Assembly: GCF_014287795.1 (NCBI RefSeq)
Contig: NZ_JACOON010000008.1
Span: 1-64,000, forward strand
Length of the DNA: 64,000 nucleotides
Direction of reading: 5' to 3'
Origin: Christensenella tenuis
Lineage (GTDB): Bacteria > Bacillota > Clostridia > Christensenellales > Christensenellaceae
The position numbers were made by a program, and so were the translations under genes. Under the pieces are notes generated by a model that saw only the letters and a list, made by a program, of their open reading frames with translations, was not told the origin of the DNA and ran no database searches. This document shows, piece by piece, positions 7,600-16,600 of the stretch; within the stretch, counting starts at the first letter, position 1, and each line of letters opens with the position of its first letter.

Positions 7600-9290
7600 A
7601 GGTAGTAATCGTAGGCGGGGTTGCCGGCGGCGCTTCCGCCGCCGCGCGAATCAGGCGGCTTGACGAAAGCGCGCAAATCATCGTCTTTGAGCGTACGGGC
7701 TTTATTTCCTACGCAAACTGCGGGCTTCCCTATTACGTAGGCGGGGTCATTACCGAAGAGGAAGACCTAACCCTGCAAACCCCTGAGCTCTTTTGGGACA
7801 GGTTCCGCGTAGATGTACGCGTCCGCCATGAGGTCACGGATATCGATACCGGTCAGAAAACCGTAACTGTTCGCGGGCTTGAAACGGGGAAAGTTTATGA
7901 GGAAAGCTATGATAAGTTAATCCTCTCTCCTGGTGCAAAGCCTGTGCAGCCAAATATGCCGGGCATTGACAGCGGCAGAATCTTTACCCTTCGTACGGTT
8001 GAAGATACATTGAAACTCCATCAGTTCATCGAAGCTTCACAACCAAAAAGCGCGACCGTAATTGGCGGTGGTTTTGTTGGAATCGAAGCGGCTGAAAACC
8101 TTGCCGGGTTGGGCCTGAAGGTAGCGCTTGTGGAATATGCCGATCATCTGCTGGCGCCGTTGGATTTTGACATGTCTTGCGCCGTTCACACGCAGCTTAA
8201 AGGCCACGGTATTCGTTTGATGCTTAACACAGCTGTAACGGCTTTTGAAAAGAGTGGTGACAGCATCGTTACGAAAACCGCACACGGACAGGATATTTCA
8301 TCCGATATGGTATTGCTTGCCATCGGCGTTACCCCCGATACGGTACTGGCAAAAAATGCAGGATTGGAGCTTGGAGCAAAAGGCAGTATTATTGTAAACG
8401 AAAGAATGGAAACCTCTGCGCCTGATGTCTATGCTGTGGGCGACGCAGTGGAAGTAAGGCATTTTGTAACCGGGCAAAAGGCTTTGGTTTCACTTGCCGG
8501 TCCTGCCAACAAGCAGGGGCGTGTTGCAGCCGATAATGTCTGCGGTAAAAACAGTGTTTTTCATGGCCCGCAGGGTTCGTCGGTCATCAAGCTCTTCGAC
8601 ATGACGGCAGCTTCCACGGGTATCAATGAATCGGCGGCGAAAGCGGCAGGAATTGAGTACGAACGCATTGTTTTATCTCCCGCGTCCCACGCAGGCTATT
8701 ATCCCGGCGGCAAAATAATGACAATGAAGGTGCTGTATGAAAAAGACTCTCTTCGGCTTCTCGGCGCGCAGATCGTCGGTTTTGAGGGTGTGGATAAACG
8801 GATCGATGTGCTTGCTACCGCGATTCGCGCAGGAATGAAGGCGACGGAGCTCACCGAACTTGACCTAGCTTATGCCCCGCCATATTCCTCCGCCAAGGAT
8901 CCGGTCAATATGGCTGGCTTTATGATTGAAAATATCGTTACGGATAAAGTAAAGCAATTCCACCACGATGAGGTGGATACGCTCCCCCGTGACGGCAGTA
9001 TAACTTTACTCGATGTAAGGACGCCTATGGAATATAAAGATGGTTGTGTCCATGGTTTTGTTAATATCCCTTTGGACGATTTACGTGAAAGGCTCGACGA
9101 GATTGCGGCGCACAGGCCCGTTTATGTTATGTGCCAAAGCGGACTCCGCAGTTATCTTGCCTGCCGTATTCTTACGCAGAACGGGTATAACTGTTATAAT
9201 TTTTCCGGCGGCTACCGCTTTTACGATATGGTCAGGCAGGCAAAAAAGCAAACAGAAACGGCATATCCCTGCGGCATGGATAAATCATAA
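7596..9290 (+). CDS. CoA-disulfide/persulfide reductase with C-terminal rhodanese domain
   Basis: This 564-residue flavoprotein belongs to the pyridine nucleotide-disulfide reductase family. An FAD-binding G-G-V-A-G-G-A-S motif is at the N-terminus and the single redox Cys is C42 in S-Y-A-N-C-G-L-P. A second Rossmann motif for NAD(P)H (G-G-G-F-V-G-I-E) lies near 165, followed by a dimerisation domain. A fused rhodanese domain over about the last 100 residues has catalytic Cys in V-M-C-Q-S-G-L-R. This layout is known from CoADR-Rhd and NADH-dependent persulfide reductases, which reduce CoA disulfide, CoA persulfide or polysulfide. It forms a sulfur operon with the preceding rhodanese and probably the Crp-like regulator. 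Confidence 0.88.
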   Translation: MKVVIVGGVAGGASAAARIRRLDESAQIIVFERTGFISYANCGLPYYVGGVITEEEDLTLQTPELFWDRFRVDVRVRHEVTDIDTGQKTVTVRGLETGKVYEESYDKLILSPGAKPVQPNMPGIDSGRIFTLRTVEDTLKLHQFIEASQPKSATVIGGGFVGIEAAENLAGLGLKVALVEYADHLLAPLDFDMSCAVHTQLKGHGIRLMLNTAVTAFEKSGDSIVTKTAHGQDISSDMVLLAIGVTPDTVLAKNAGLELGAKGSIIVNERMETSAPDVYAVGDAVEVRHFVTGQKALVSLAGPANKQGRVAADNVCGKNSVFHGPQGSSVIKLFDMTAASTGINESAAKAAGIEYERIVLSPASHAGYYPGGKIMTMKVLYEKDSLRLLGAQIVGFEGVDKRIDVLATAIRAGMKATELTELDLAYAPPYSSAKDPVNMAGFMIENIVTDKVKQFHHDEVDTLPRDGSITLLDVRTPMEYKDGCVHGFVNIPLDDLRERLDEIAAHRPVYVMCQSGLRSYLACRILTQNGYNCYNFSGGYRFYDMVRQAKKQTETAYPCGMDKS

Positions 9291-9357
9291 AGTCTGCTGA
9301 CTGGGGAATCAGGACAACTTATGGCCAGACCGTCCAAAACAGATCCATGAAAACGCT

Positions 9358-9386
9358 AAGAAACCCGCTATTTAAGCGGGTTTCTT
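9358..9386. terminator. Bidirectional terminator between reductase gene and ssrA
   Basis: The stem AAGAAACCCGCT/AGCGGGTTTCTT is nearly symmetric. It can end both the plus-strand reductase operon and the minus-strand tmRNA gene. Confidence 0.85.
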
Positions 9387-9393
9387 TGATGTA

Positions 9394-9778
9394 TGGTGGA
9401 GATGAGGGGAGTCGAACCCCTGTCCGAAAGCCTGCCCAGGCAACTTTCTACAAGCTTATTGGCCTTTGTTTATTTCCCTCTTCAAAGCCCCTGGCCACAA
9501 AAACCGAAAAGAGGTAGCTTCATAAAATCTGCGCCGCCGCAAAGCTTTGGCAGCGTAGTAGCCCGTTTTAAATTGGCTCCCGATCCCCTCCCAAACAGGA
9601 AAAGAGAGGTCGGAAGGCTGCTATTTTAAATTAAGCAGCAAGCAGAGCGGGAGAACCCACCTCTGCCGTTTTGTTTGTTTTTGCGTTTATATTTAGTTGA
9701 ATCTTTTTAACGCAGAGTATTCAACTGCGGCTTGCTTATTGCCCTCACAAATGCCCCCGTCGAAACCAGTACATCCCC
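9394..9778 (-). ncRNA. ssrA: Transfer-messenger RNA (tmRNA)
   Basis: The 5' end GGGGATG (9778 downward) pairs with the 3' end CATCTCC, followed by discriminator A and an encoded CCA (9394-9396), giving the tRNA-like acceptor stem. A T-arm with GGTTCGACTCC lies just before it. The tag reading frame is at 9684-9631 on the minus strand: GCA AAA ACA AAC and so on to TAA, giving A-K-T-N-K-T-A-E-V-G-S-P-A-L-L-A-A, which ends in the degradation signal A-L-L-A-A. tmRNA rescues stalled ribosomes together with SmpB, which is encoded immediately upstream on the same strand. Confidence 0.95.
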
Positions 9779-9837
9779 ATATTCAGTTTTTCTCGGCACA
9801 ATCACGCACAGTGCCGGTATTTATATCAAAAACGGCT

Positions 9838-10281
9838 TTATACCCTCCGTTCCATATCGCGTTTCATGGCTTTTTCCTTTAGATCCTGCCGCTTGTCATA
9901 TAAATGCTTGCCGCGGCACACTCCTATCTCGAGCTTTACCTTTCCCCGCTTCAGATACATCCTCAGTGGAACCAGCGTATATCCTTTTTGCGCGGTGAGT
10001 CCGAGGAGCTTTGTAATTTCTTTTTTATGCAGCAACAGCTTACGGACGCGCAGTGGATCACGGTTGAATATGTTCCCCTTTTCATACGGGCTGATGTGCA
10101 TATTATTAACAAACGCCTCCGCATTTCTGATCTGCACATATGAATCACGCAGATTGACCTTCGCCATGCGGCACGATTTTACTTCTGTGCCGACAAGTTC
10201 GATCCCCGCCTCGTAAGAATCCTCTATGAAATACTCATGCCGCGCCTTCTTGTTTTGCGCAAGCAGCTTTTCACCAGCCAT
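9838..10281 (-). CDS. smpB: SsrA-binding protein SmpB
   Basis: This 147-residue protein is a full-length SmpB. It shows the conserved N-terminal K-A-R-H-E-Y-F-I region, the central G-x-E-V-K-S-C-R motif and the basic C-terminal tail (K-R-x-D-x-K-E-K-A-M-K-R-D). SmpB binds the tRNA-like part of tmRNA and delivers it to stalled ribosomes. ssrA follows about 60 bases downstream and rnr lies just upstream, the common smpB neighbourhood. RNase R degrades the faulty mRNA released by trans-translation, so the three genes form one quality-control unit. The start has AAGGA upstream. Confidence 0.97.
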   Translation of the reverse strand: MAGEKLLAQNKKARHEYFIEDSYEAGIELVGTEVKSCRMAKVNLRDSYVQIRNAEAFVNNMHISPYEKGNIFNRDPLRVRKLLLHKKEITKLLGLTAQKGYTLVPLRMYLKRGKVKLEIGVCRGKHLYDKRQDLKEKAMKRDMERRV

Positions 10282-10319
10282 ACTATTTTCCTTATTACTC
10301 TTATAACCACTATTATACT

Positions 10320-12407
10320 TTAATTATCCGCAAAGGTAAATTCAATTTTTGAAAGAGCGATATCTGCCGCCACTACTTTCACTTTCACCTTATCTCCGAG
10401 TGTAATTCGTTTTTTCGTATGCTCGCCGATCACGCAATATTCTTTCTCATAATACACGTAGTAATCGTCGTCAAGCTGCGCTAGTGGAATCATTCCTTCA
10501 ATCGTATTGTCCAATTCAGCAAAAATACCGAACTTTGTTACGCCTGACACCACTGCCGGGAATATTTCCCCGATATGCTTCGACATATACTCCGTCATTT
10601 TCAGGTCCTGCACTGCCCGTTCCGCTTCAATCGCGTTTCGTTCCCGCGCGCTCGACTGTGCTGCCACTTCCGGCAACGCCTTCTCTAAATGCCGTATATA
10701 GCCGTCATTCAAGCGTCCATCAAGAAGCGTCTTGATAATCCGGTGTATCTGTAAATCAGGGTAACGGCGGATCGGCGAAGTAAAATGGCAATATTGATCC
10801 GCTGCGAGACCGAAATGAGAAATCGGTTCCGTTGCGTAGCGCGCCTTTTTCAGGGCTCGCAGCGTAACCGTATTGACGATTGTTTCCTCTGTGGTTCCCG
10901 CTACCTTTTCGAGTACTTCTTGGATTGCATGCGGATGGACGTTCTGGAACCCTTTCAGATGTATCCCAAAATTCCCAAGGAAAATAGCAAGTTCCTTCAT
11001 GCGATCTGCGTCCGGCTGTTCATGAATGCGGTATAAAAACGGCATCTCCATATAATAATACTGTTCCGCTACCGTGATATTGGCGCGAAGCATAAATTCC
11101 TCGATCAGCTTTTCCGCATCTCCCCGCTTTCTGACGGTAACATCCGTAGGACTCCCCTTTTCATCCAGCACAATTTCCGGTTCGTCAATGTTGAAATCAA
11201 TACTGCCTTTTTCAAACCGCCGTGCCCGTAAAATTTTGGCGAGTTTATTCATCTCCAAAAGAATATCCGCAATGTCGGCATATTTTTTCCGCTCTTTCGC
11301 ATCGCCTTCCAGTAAACGGTTTACTCCGTCATAGGTCAGCCTGTGTGCAGAACGAATTACCGTATTCTCCACCTTCTGCGCCGTTACATTGCCCCGCGCG
11401 TCGATTTCCATGATGCAGGAAAGCGTCAGCTTATCCTCCCCGGCATTCAGTGAACAGAGTCCGTTTGAAAGCTCTTTGGGGAGCATCGGCACCACGCGGT
11501 CTACCATATAAACGCTCGTTCCGCGCCGCAGCGCCTCCTGGTCAAGCGGCGATCCCTCCCGTACATAATGGCTTACATCCGCAATATGAACGCCAAGTTC
11601 GTAATTCCCATTCCCAAGCATGCGAAGCGATATCGCATCGTCAAGATCCTTGGCATCCGCGCCGTCGATGGTGAAGACCATTTGTTTACGCAAATCAAGC
11701 CGCCCTTCCAAATCAGCCTTTTCCTGCGTTAAGGTCTGCGCCTGTCTGACACAGGCATCCGGGAACTCGGAAACAAGCCCGAAACGCCGCGCATAAGCAA
11801 GAATATCTACGCCTGCTTCTCCCGCTCTCCCGAGGATTTCCATGATCTCTCCTTCCGGGCTCTTTCCCTGATGGGCGCGCTGTGTGATATTCACGACAAC
11901 CTTCTGGCCATTTTTGGCCCCGCGTGTTCGTTTCTTAGGGATATAAATATCGTCTACGCCCGGCGAATCACTCACGACAAACACCATTCCATTTTTGGCC
12001 TGTACCGTTCCTACCTCTTCCACCGGAAGAGGCGACAAAACCTTCACGACTTTTCCTTCCAGATGCTTTCCGCCCTGTTGCCGCTTAGACAGCCTGACGA
12101 GAACGTCTTCCCCATTGAAAGCGCCGCCTTTATGCGAAGGAGAAACAAAAATGTCCTCCATATTCTCTGGTGTGCGCAAAAACGCGAATCCGCCCTGTTT
12201 GCAGTCGAGCGTCCCCCGAAACAGCCCCATTGTAGACGCAAGCGCATATTTTCCGCTCTTAGTCCGTCTCACACGGTATTCCTGTTCCAATTCTCCAAGA
12301 ATGCCTTTAAGCGCCTCCTGAGGCATATTCACCGCTTCGGCAAGTTCGTCAATGCCGGCATAAATCCTGTCTTCGATCTCCTGCAGGACCCGTTCTGTTT
12401 TCTCCAA
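10320..12407 (-). CDS. rnr: Ribonuclease R
   Basis: This 695-residue 3'-5' exoribonuclease of the RNB family has an N-terminal winged helix, cold-shock-like OB domains (about 60-220) and the RNB catalytic domain. The Asp cluster is seen as I-D-G-A-D-A-K-D-L-D-D-A-I-S. A C-terminal S1 domain reads G-V-T-K-F-G-I-F-A-E-L. It degrades structured RNA and damaged mRNA. The start is TTG 12407: AGGAG stands 8 bases before it and no ATG fits. It follows secG after a terminator and precedes smpB. Its length is slightly under the usual 700-800 because the lysine-rich tail is absent. Confidence 0.96.
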   Translation of the reverse strand: MEKTERVLQEIEDRIYAGIDELAEAVNMPQEALKGILGELEQEYRVRRTKSGKYALASTMGLFRGTLDCKQGGFAFLRTPENMEDIFVSPSHKGGAFNGEDVLVRLSKRQQGGKHLEGKVVKVLSPLPVEEVGTVQAKNGMVFVVSDSPGVDDIYIPKKRTRGAKNGQKVVVNITQRAHQGKSPEGEIMEILGRAGEAGVDILAYARRFGLVSEFPDACVRQAQTLTQEKADLEGRLDLRKQMVFTIDGADAKDLDDAISLRMLGNGNYELGVHIADVSHYVREGSPLDQEALRRGTSVYMVDRVVPMLPKELSNGLCSLNAGEDKLTLSCIMEIDARGNVTAQKVENTVIRSAHRLTYDGVNRLLEGDAKERKKYADIADILLEMNKLAKILRARRFEKGSIDFNIDEPEIVLDEKGSPTDVTVRKRGDAEKLIEEFMLRANITVAEQYYYMEMPFLYRIHEQPDADRMKELAIFLGNFGIHLKGFQNVHPHAIQEVLEKVAGTTEETIVNTVTLRALKKARYATEPISHFGLAADQYCHFTSPIRRYPDLQIHRIIKTLLDGRLNDGYIRHLEKALPEVAAQSSARERNAIEAERAVQDLKMTEYMSKHIGEIFPAVVSGVTKFGIFAELDNTIEGMIPLAQLDDDYYVYYEKEYCVIGEHTKKRITLGDKVKVKVVAADIALSKIEFTFADN

Positions 12408-12430
12408 CTAAATATCTCCTATCTTTCATA

Positions 12431-12463
12431 AAAAAAACACCCGCATACCCGTGGGTGTTTTTC
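12431..12463 (-). terminator. Terminator after secG
   Basis: The minus-strand stem AAACACCC/GGGTGTTT is followed by TTTTT. It lies between secG and rnr and may let only part of the transcription continue into rnr. Confidence 0.75.
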
Positions 12464-12483
12464 GATTGCGAATTTGTATTTGC

Positions 12484-12735
12484 TTACATCCAATACTTCT
12501 GCATGACAACAAGCAAAACCGCGAGTACCATGAAACCGATAGCGGCAATCCTTGTCAGCCGCACCAACGTCGCTTCCATACCACGCGCCTTTTTCTTTCC
12601 CCACATTGCTTCTGCTCCACCGCTAATAGCGCCGGGCACACCCGTTTTCGCTCCCGACTGGAGCAACACCACGACAATCAGAAAGCCTGAAAAAACAACC
12701 AATACTATTTTAATGATGAGAGCTAATATCTCCAT
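12484..12735 (-). CDS. secG: Preprotein translocase subunit SecG
   Basis: This 83-residue membrane protein has two hydrophobic helices (about 5-25 and 55-77). The conserved SecG middle segment reads V-V-L-L-Q-S-G-A-K-T-G-V and G-G-A-E-x-M-W-G-K-K-K-A-R-G. SecG is the small accessory subunit of the SecYEG protein-export channel. The secG-rnr-smpB order is common in Firmicutes. It has its own promoter just downstream of the dusB stop. Confidence 0.95.
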   Translation of the reverse strand: MEILALIIKIVLVVFSGFLIVVVLLQSGAKTGVPGAISGGAEAMWGKKKARGMEATLVRLTRIAAIGFMVLAVLLVVMQKYWM

Positions 12736-12767
12736 AATAACCTCCGATTAAAATACATAACAAAAGT

Positions 12768-12796
12768 ATGATAGCATGAACCGCTGTAAATTGCAA
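12768..12796 (-). promoter_or_regulatory. Promoter of secG
   Basis: On the minus strand, TTGCAA (12791-12796), a 17-base spacer and TATCAT (12768-12773) lie just before secG. Confidence 0.6.
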
Positions 12797-12797
12797 C

Positions 12798-13751
12798 CTA
12801 TTTTTTCCGCAGACGGGATAGCAGGAGGTCTTCAAGCTGTGCGTAAGTCTCCACCCTTACGACCTGCGCACGAAGCTGCCCCGCCCCTTGCATTCCCTTT
12901 ACATAATGTGAAGCGTGCCCCCTCATCTGCCTCATGGCAAGCGCTTCCCCTTTTCGTTGTACGGCAAGGCGAGCCTGTCGGAGGCACATATGTATCCTTT
13001 CTTCCGGCGTAGGAAAGGTCCGCACGCTTCCCGTTTCCAGCAATTCTTTGATTTGGGTAAACAGGAAGGGATTTCCCTGTGCGCCGCGCGCTACCATCAC
13101 CGCGTCACATCCCGTTTCCCGGAACATATGTACCGCATCCTGTGCGGCGAAAATATCTCCATTGCCGATCACCTTGACTTTTACAGCCTGTTTCACTTCG
13201 GCAATCATGGAAAGGTCCGCTTTTCCGCTGTAATACTGTTCCCGTGTCCTGCCATGTATCGTAATTGCGTCTGCCCCGGCGTCTTCCGCCATTTTCGCAA
13301 AAGCAACCGCATTCTTTTCTTTTTCCGTAAAACCAGCCCGGAATTTAACGCTTACCGGAACAGAAACCGCCTTTTTCAACGCGGAAATAATTTTTCCTGC
13401 AAGGATAGGTTCCCGCATAAGCGCGCTTCCTTCGCCATTGTTCACAATTTTGGGAGCAGGGCATCCCATGTTCACGTCTATTATAAACAAGCGGTCTCCA
13501 AGCAAATCACATACTTTTTTTGCAGTATCGGCAAGAATCTGTGGATCCCGCCCAAAAAGCTGCACTCCCGCTTTGTCTTCCGCATCCGAAAATTCAAGTA
13601 AATCGTGGGTACGTTCATTTTGATAGGCAATGCCTTTCGCGCTTACCATTTCCGTGAAAGTCATCTGTGCGCCGCAGGCAATGCATACCTCGCGCATTGA
13701 CGCATCCGTTACCCCTGCCATTGGAGCCAGATAAATTTTCGGTTCGTCCAT
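12798..13751 (-). CDS. dusB: tRNA-dihydrouridine synthase, DusB type
   Basis: This 317-residue FMN-dependent enzyme reduces uridine to dihydrouridine in tRNA D-loops. It is a TIM barrel starting with I-Y-L-A-P-M-A-G-V-T-D. The catalytic Cys is in N-M-G-C-P-A-P-K, and the FMN-phosphate motifs G-N-G-D-I and V-A-R-G-A-Q-G-N-P follow near 200-230. The C-terminal helical domain binds tRNA. It is the first of the minus-strand genes downstream of a hairpin at 13801-13824 and lies before secG. Confidence 0.93.
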   Translation of the reverse strand: MDEPKIYLAPMAGVTDASMREVCIACGAQMTFTEMVSAKGIAYQNERTHDLLEFSDAEDKAGVQLFGRDPQILADTAKKVCDLLGDRLFIIDVNMGCPAPKIVNNGEGSALMREPILAGKIISALKKAVSVPVSVKFRAGFTEKEKNAVAFAKMAEDAGADAITIHGRTREQYYSGKADLSMIAEVKQAVKVKVIGNGDIFAAQDAVHMFRETGCDAVMVARGAQGNPFLFTQIKELLETGSVRTFPTPEERIHMCLRQARLAVQRKGEALAMRQMRGHASHYVKGMQGAGQLRAQVVRVETYAQLEDLLLSRLRKK

Positions 13752-13800
13752 TTCTTTTCTCCCTGCTGCGCAGTCTTTGCATCCGCACGGCCAAAATAAT

Positions 13801-13824
13801 AAAGCGCGCTCTATGGCGCGCTTG
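13801..13824 (-). terminator. Terminator hairpin downstream of the 213-residue membrane protein gene
   Basis: The perfect stem AAGCGCGC/GCGCGCTT is followed on the minus strand by TATTATTTT. The T-run is interrupted, so efficiency may be moderate. Confidence 0.65.
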
Positions 13825-13829
13825 GCTTC

Positions 13830-14471
13830 TTATTCTCCCGCTTCCGTACTTTCCGCCGCACCCGGCGAAGACGTTGTCGCGGCAGCTCCGGATGATTCTT
13901 CTGCCTGTGGGGTTTCCGAAGTCTCAGGCGGAGCTGCTTTTACGAGCTTCATCCCATCGATCCTCCAAATATCCCCTACCTTGACCATAGAAAGTTCATA
14001 TGTACCGTTTATCCATTCCGGTGGCTTTTCATCGCTTTGCACCGTTCCATTGTTTTCATCAGCCGGCATACTCTTATGCCCGGAAATCTCAGTAATAATA
14101 TCATCTGCGGATACGGTTGCTTCGGTTTGCCACGGCCATACGATCGGCGGATTAATGTCTGCCCTCTGGTAATAATTCGTAATCTGGAACTCCTGATAGG
14201 TTGTCCCCGTCAGGACAGGATCGTTTGCAAGGAAACGCTCCGTAAAAAAGCTGTGGAGTTGTGAAGAATCCACTTTCTCCTCATCGTGCACCAATACAAC
14301 TTCCGCACGCAGCGTGAGCGCATCTTTTGCCACCATTTGAATATTCATTGTGTTCATCGCGGCATAAAAGGCAATGACCACAATCGCAATAACAACGACA
14401 ACAATTGCGAGCCGCGATAGTACGTATAATATACCTCTGGCAGGCTTATTGCCGCCCTCTTTTGCCACCAT
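13830..14471 (-). CDS. Membrane-anchored protein of unknown function
   Basis: This 213-residue protein has a short basic cytosolic N-terminus, a single hydrophobic span (about 18-40) and an extracellular domain of about 150 residues. It ends in a low-complexity Ser/Ala/Thr/Glu/Pro tail. I do not recognise the family. The extracellular part has a compact alternating pattern ending in V-G-D-I-W-R-I-D-G-M, reminiscent of small NTF2-like or DUF4878-type domains (inference only). It lies directly after lysS on the same strand, ahead of a terminator. The ribosome site GAGG precedes the ATG. Confidence 0.7.
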   Translation of the reverse strand: MVAKEGGNKPARGILYVLSRLAIVVVVIAIVVIAFYAAMNTMNIQMVAKDALTLRAEVVLVHDEEKVDSSQLHSFFTERFLANDPVLTGTTYQEFQITNYYQRADINPPIVWPWQTEATVSADDIITEISGHKSMPADENNGTVQSDEKPPEWINGTYELSMVKVGDIWRIDGMKLVKAAPPETSETPQAEESSGAAATTSSPGAAESTEAGE

Positions 14472-14490
14472 AACTACCTCGTTCCAGAGA

Positions 14491-15987
14491 TCAAAGCGTG
14501 TCCTTTGGTTTCATCGTGGGGAACAGGAGCACATCCCGGATAGAGAAACAATCTGTAAGAAGCATAACCATACGGTCCACGCCAATACCCATACCGCCAG
14601 TCGGCGGCATTGCATATTCGAGTGCCGTGACAAAGTCCTCATCCATCATGTTTGCCTCATCGTCACCTTCCGCACGCTTTCTCGCCTGTTCCATAAAGCG
14701 TTCCCGCTGGTCATCCGGATCGTTAAGCTCCGAAAACGCATTGGCAAGTTCCCGGCCTGTAATAAACAATTCAAACCGCTCCACCATCGAATCCGAACCC
14801 GGTTTCTTCTTGGCAAGCGGGGAAACCTCGATCGGATAATCGTAAATAAACGTCGGTTGGATCAGGTTTTCCTCTACCTTCTGCTCGAACGCCTCGTTAA
14901 GAAGCTCCCCGCGCGAAGGCTGCCCTTCAAAGTGAATACCCGCTGCTTTCGCTGCTGCGCGCGCCTGTTCGTCCGTTTCGCACACGCCAAAATCGACGCC
15001 TGAATATTCTTTTACAGCCTCGATCATTGTCATTCGTTTCCACGGTGAACCAAGGTCAATTTCGGTTCCCTGGTAAGTGATCACATCCGAGCCGTTCACC
15101 TGCTGTGAACAGTAGCGGAACAGATTTTCGCATAAATCCATCATTCCCTTATAATCCGTATAGGCCTGATACAGCTCCACCGTTGTAAATTCCGGGTTAT
15201 GCTTGGGATCCATTCCCTCGTTGCGGAAAATCCTGCCAATTTCGTACACGCGTTCAAATCCGCCCACAATAAGGCGTTTCAGGTGAAGTTCCGTGGCAAT
15301 GCGCAGGTACATATCAATATCGAGCGTATTGTGGTGCGTCACAAACGGGCGCGCTGCCGCGCCTCCCGCACTCGTCTGCAGCACAGGCGTCTCCACCTCA
15401 ATAAATCCCCGATTATCAAGAAAGTCACGGATGCCCCGGATAATCTTGGAACGCGCATAGAACGTATCCTTCACGTCCGGATTGACGATCAGGTCGACAT
15501 ACCGCTGGCGGTACCGCAGGTCCGTATCCTTAAGGCCATGCCATTTTTCCGGCAGTGGAAGCAGGGATTTGGATAATAAAACCACTTCGTGGCTTTTGAC
15601 CGAGATTTCACCGGCATTCGTCTTGAATACCTCTCCCGTCACGCCTACTATATCGCCGATATCGAATTTTTTATATTCCGCGTAAGGTTCGTCACCCATC
15701 ACGTCGCGGCGGGCATAAATCTGCAGCTTGCCTTTCCCGTCGAGGATATGAAAAAAGCTTGCCTTACCCATGATACGCTTGGAAATAATCCTTCCGGCGA
15801 CCGATACGGTATCGCCTTCCATTTCATCAAAATGGTTCAGGATTTCGTCCGAATTGTGCGTCTTTTCAAATGTAGTAATTTCGTACGGGTCCCGTCCCGC
15901 TTCTTTCAGCGCGGTGAGCTTTTCCCTGCGCACCCGCAGAACCTCGCTCAGCTCCTGTTGTTGTTCCTTTTCCTGCTTCTCAGCCAT
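14491..15987 (-). CDS. lysS: Lysyl-tRNA synthetase, class II
   Basis: This 498-residue enzyme is a full-length class II LysRS. It carries an N-terminal OB-fold anticodon-binding domain (about 55-165) and a catalytic core with class II motif 1 (around F-L-D-N-R-G-F-I-E-V-E-T-P), motif 2 (R-I-F-R-N-E-G) and motif 3 (G-x-G-I-G-V-D-R-M). It charges tRNA-Lys. The upstream greA gene ends 10 bases before the lysS start and both probably share the greA promoter, as in many Firmicutes. The start is supported by GGGGG upstream. Confidence 0.97.
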   Translation of the reverse strand: MAEKQEKEQQQELSEVLRVRREKLTALKEAGRDPYEITTFEKTHNSDEILNHFDEMEGDTVSVAGRIISKRIMGKASFFHILDGKGKLQIYARRDVMGDEPYAEYKKFDIGDIVGVTGEVFKTNAGEISVKSHEVVLLSKSLLPLPEKWHGLKDTDLRYRQRYVDLIVNPDVKDTFYARSKIIRGIRDFLDNRGFIEVETPVLQTSAGGAAARPFVTHHNTLDIDMYLRIATELHLKRLIVGGFERVYEIGRIFRNEGMDPKHNPEFTTVELYQAYTDYKGMMDLCENLFRYCSQQVNGSDVITYQGTEIDLGSPWKRMTMIEAVKEYSGVDFGVCETDEQARAAAKAAGIHFEGQPSRGELLNEAFEQKVEENLIQPTFIYDYPIEVSPLAKKKPGSDSMVERFELFITGRELANAFSELNDPDDQRERFMEQARKRAEGDDEANMMDEDFVTALEYAMPPTGGMGIGVDRMVMLLTDCFSIRDVLLFPTMKPKDTL

Positions 15988-15997
15988 AGCGTCCCCC

Positions 15998-16474
15998 TTA
16001 CCTGTGGATATCCAGAATCTTTAGCTTCACAATTCCTCCGGGCGTTTCCACCTTCACAAGGTTGCCGACTTTTTTTCCAAGCAACGCACGGCCGACGGGC
16101 GATTCGTTCGAAATTTTATTCGTACTGAGGTCTGCCTCTGCGGAGCCAACAATTTTATACTCGATCTCTTCGTCATATTCCTTGTCCAGAACCTTGACCG
16201 TCGTGCCCACGTTTACACGCTGTACGTCAACATCCTCCTGGTCCACGACCGTCGCGTTCCTGAGCATGTTTTCTAGCATCACGATTTCGCCTTCGATCTT
16301 GGCCTGCTCGTTCTTAGCCTCATCATACTCGGCGTTCTCCGACAGGTCGCCAAAAGCTCTCGCCGTTTTAATCTCTTCCGCAACTTCAAGCCGTCGTACC
16401 GTTTTCAGATATTCCAGCTTTTCTTCCAGTTCTTTTACACCTTGATGTGTTAATACTACATCCTCGTTCGCCAT
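15998..16474 (-). CDS. greA: Transcription elongation factor GreA
   Basis: This 158-residue protein has an N-terminal coiled coil with the acidic tip region (G-D-L-S-E-N-A-E-Y-D-E-A) and a C-terminal FKBP-like domain with the S-P-V-G-R-A-L-L-G-K-x-V-G motif. GreA enters the RNA polymerase secondary channel and stimulates cleavage of backtracked RNA. The start at 16474 (M-A-N-E-D) has GGAG 7 bases upstream. The longer frame to 16504 would run into the promoter region. It is co-transcribed with lysS. Confidence 0.96.
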   Translation of the reverse strand: MANEDVVLTHQGVKELEEKLEYLKTVRRLEVAEEIKTARAFGDLSENAEYDEAKNEQAKIEGEIVMLENMLRNATVVDQEDVDVQRVNVGTTVKVLDKEYDEEIEYKIVGSAEADLSTNKISNESPVGRALLGKKVGNLVKVETPGGIVKLKILDIHR

Positions 16475-16528
16475 TCGTTTACTCCTCGCCGTGCATATAT
16501 GCACACTTTTCCAAATTACATGTCATTT

Positions 16529-16556
16529 ATTATATAGAAAATATGCGTTTTGTCAA
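16529..16556 (-). promoter_or_regulatory. Promoter of greA-lysS
   Basis: On the minus strand, TTGACA (16551-16556), a 16-base spacer and TATAAT (16529-16534) both match consensus. Confidence 0.75.
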
Positions 16557-16600
16557 GGTAAGCGCCCCCTTTGCGGGCTCCGTGCCTGCCCCGCGGGCAA

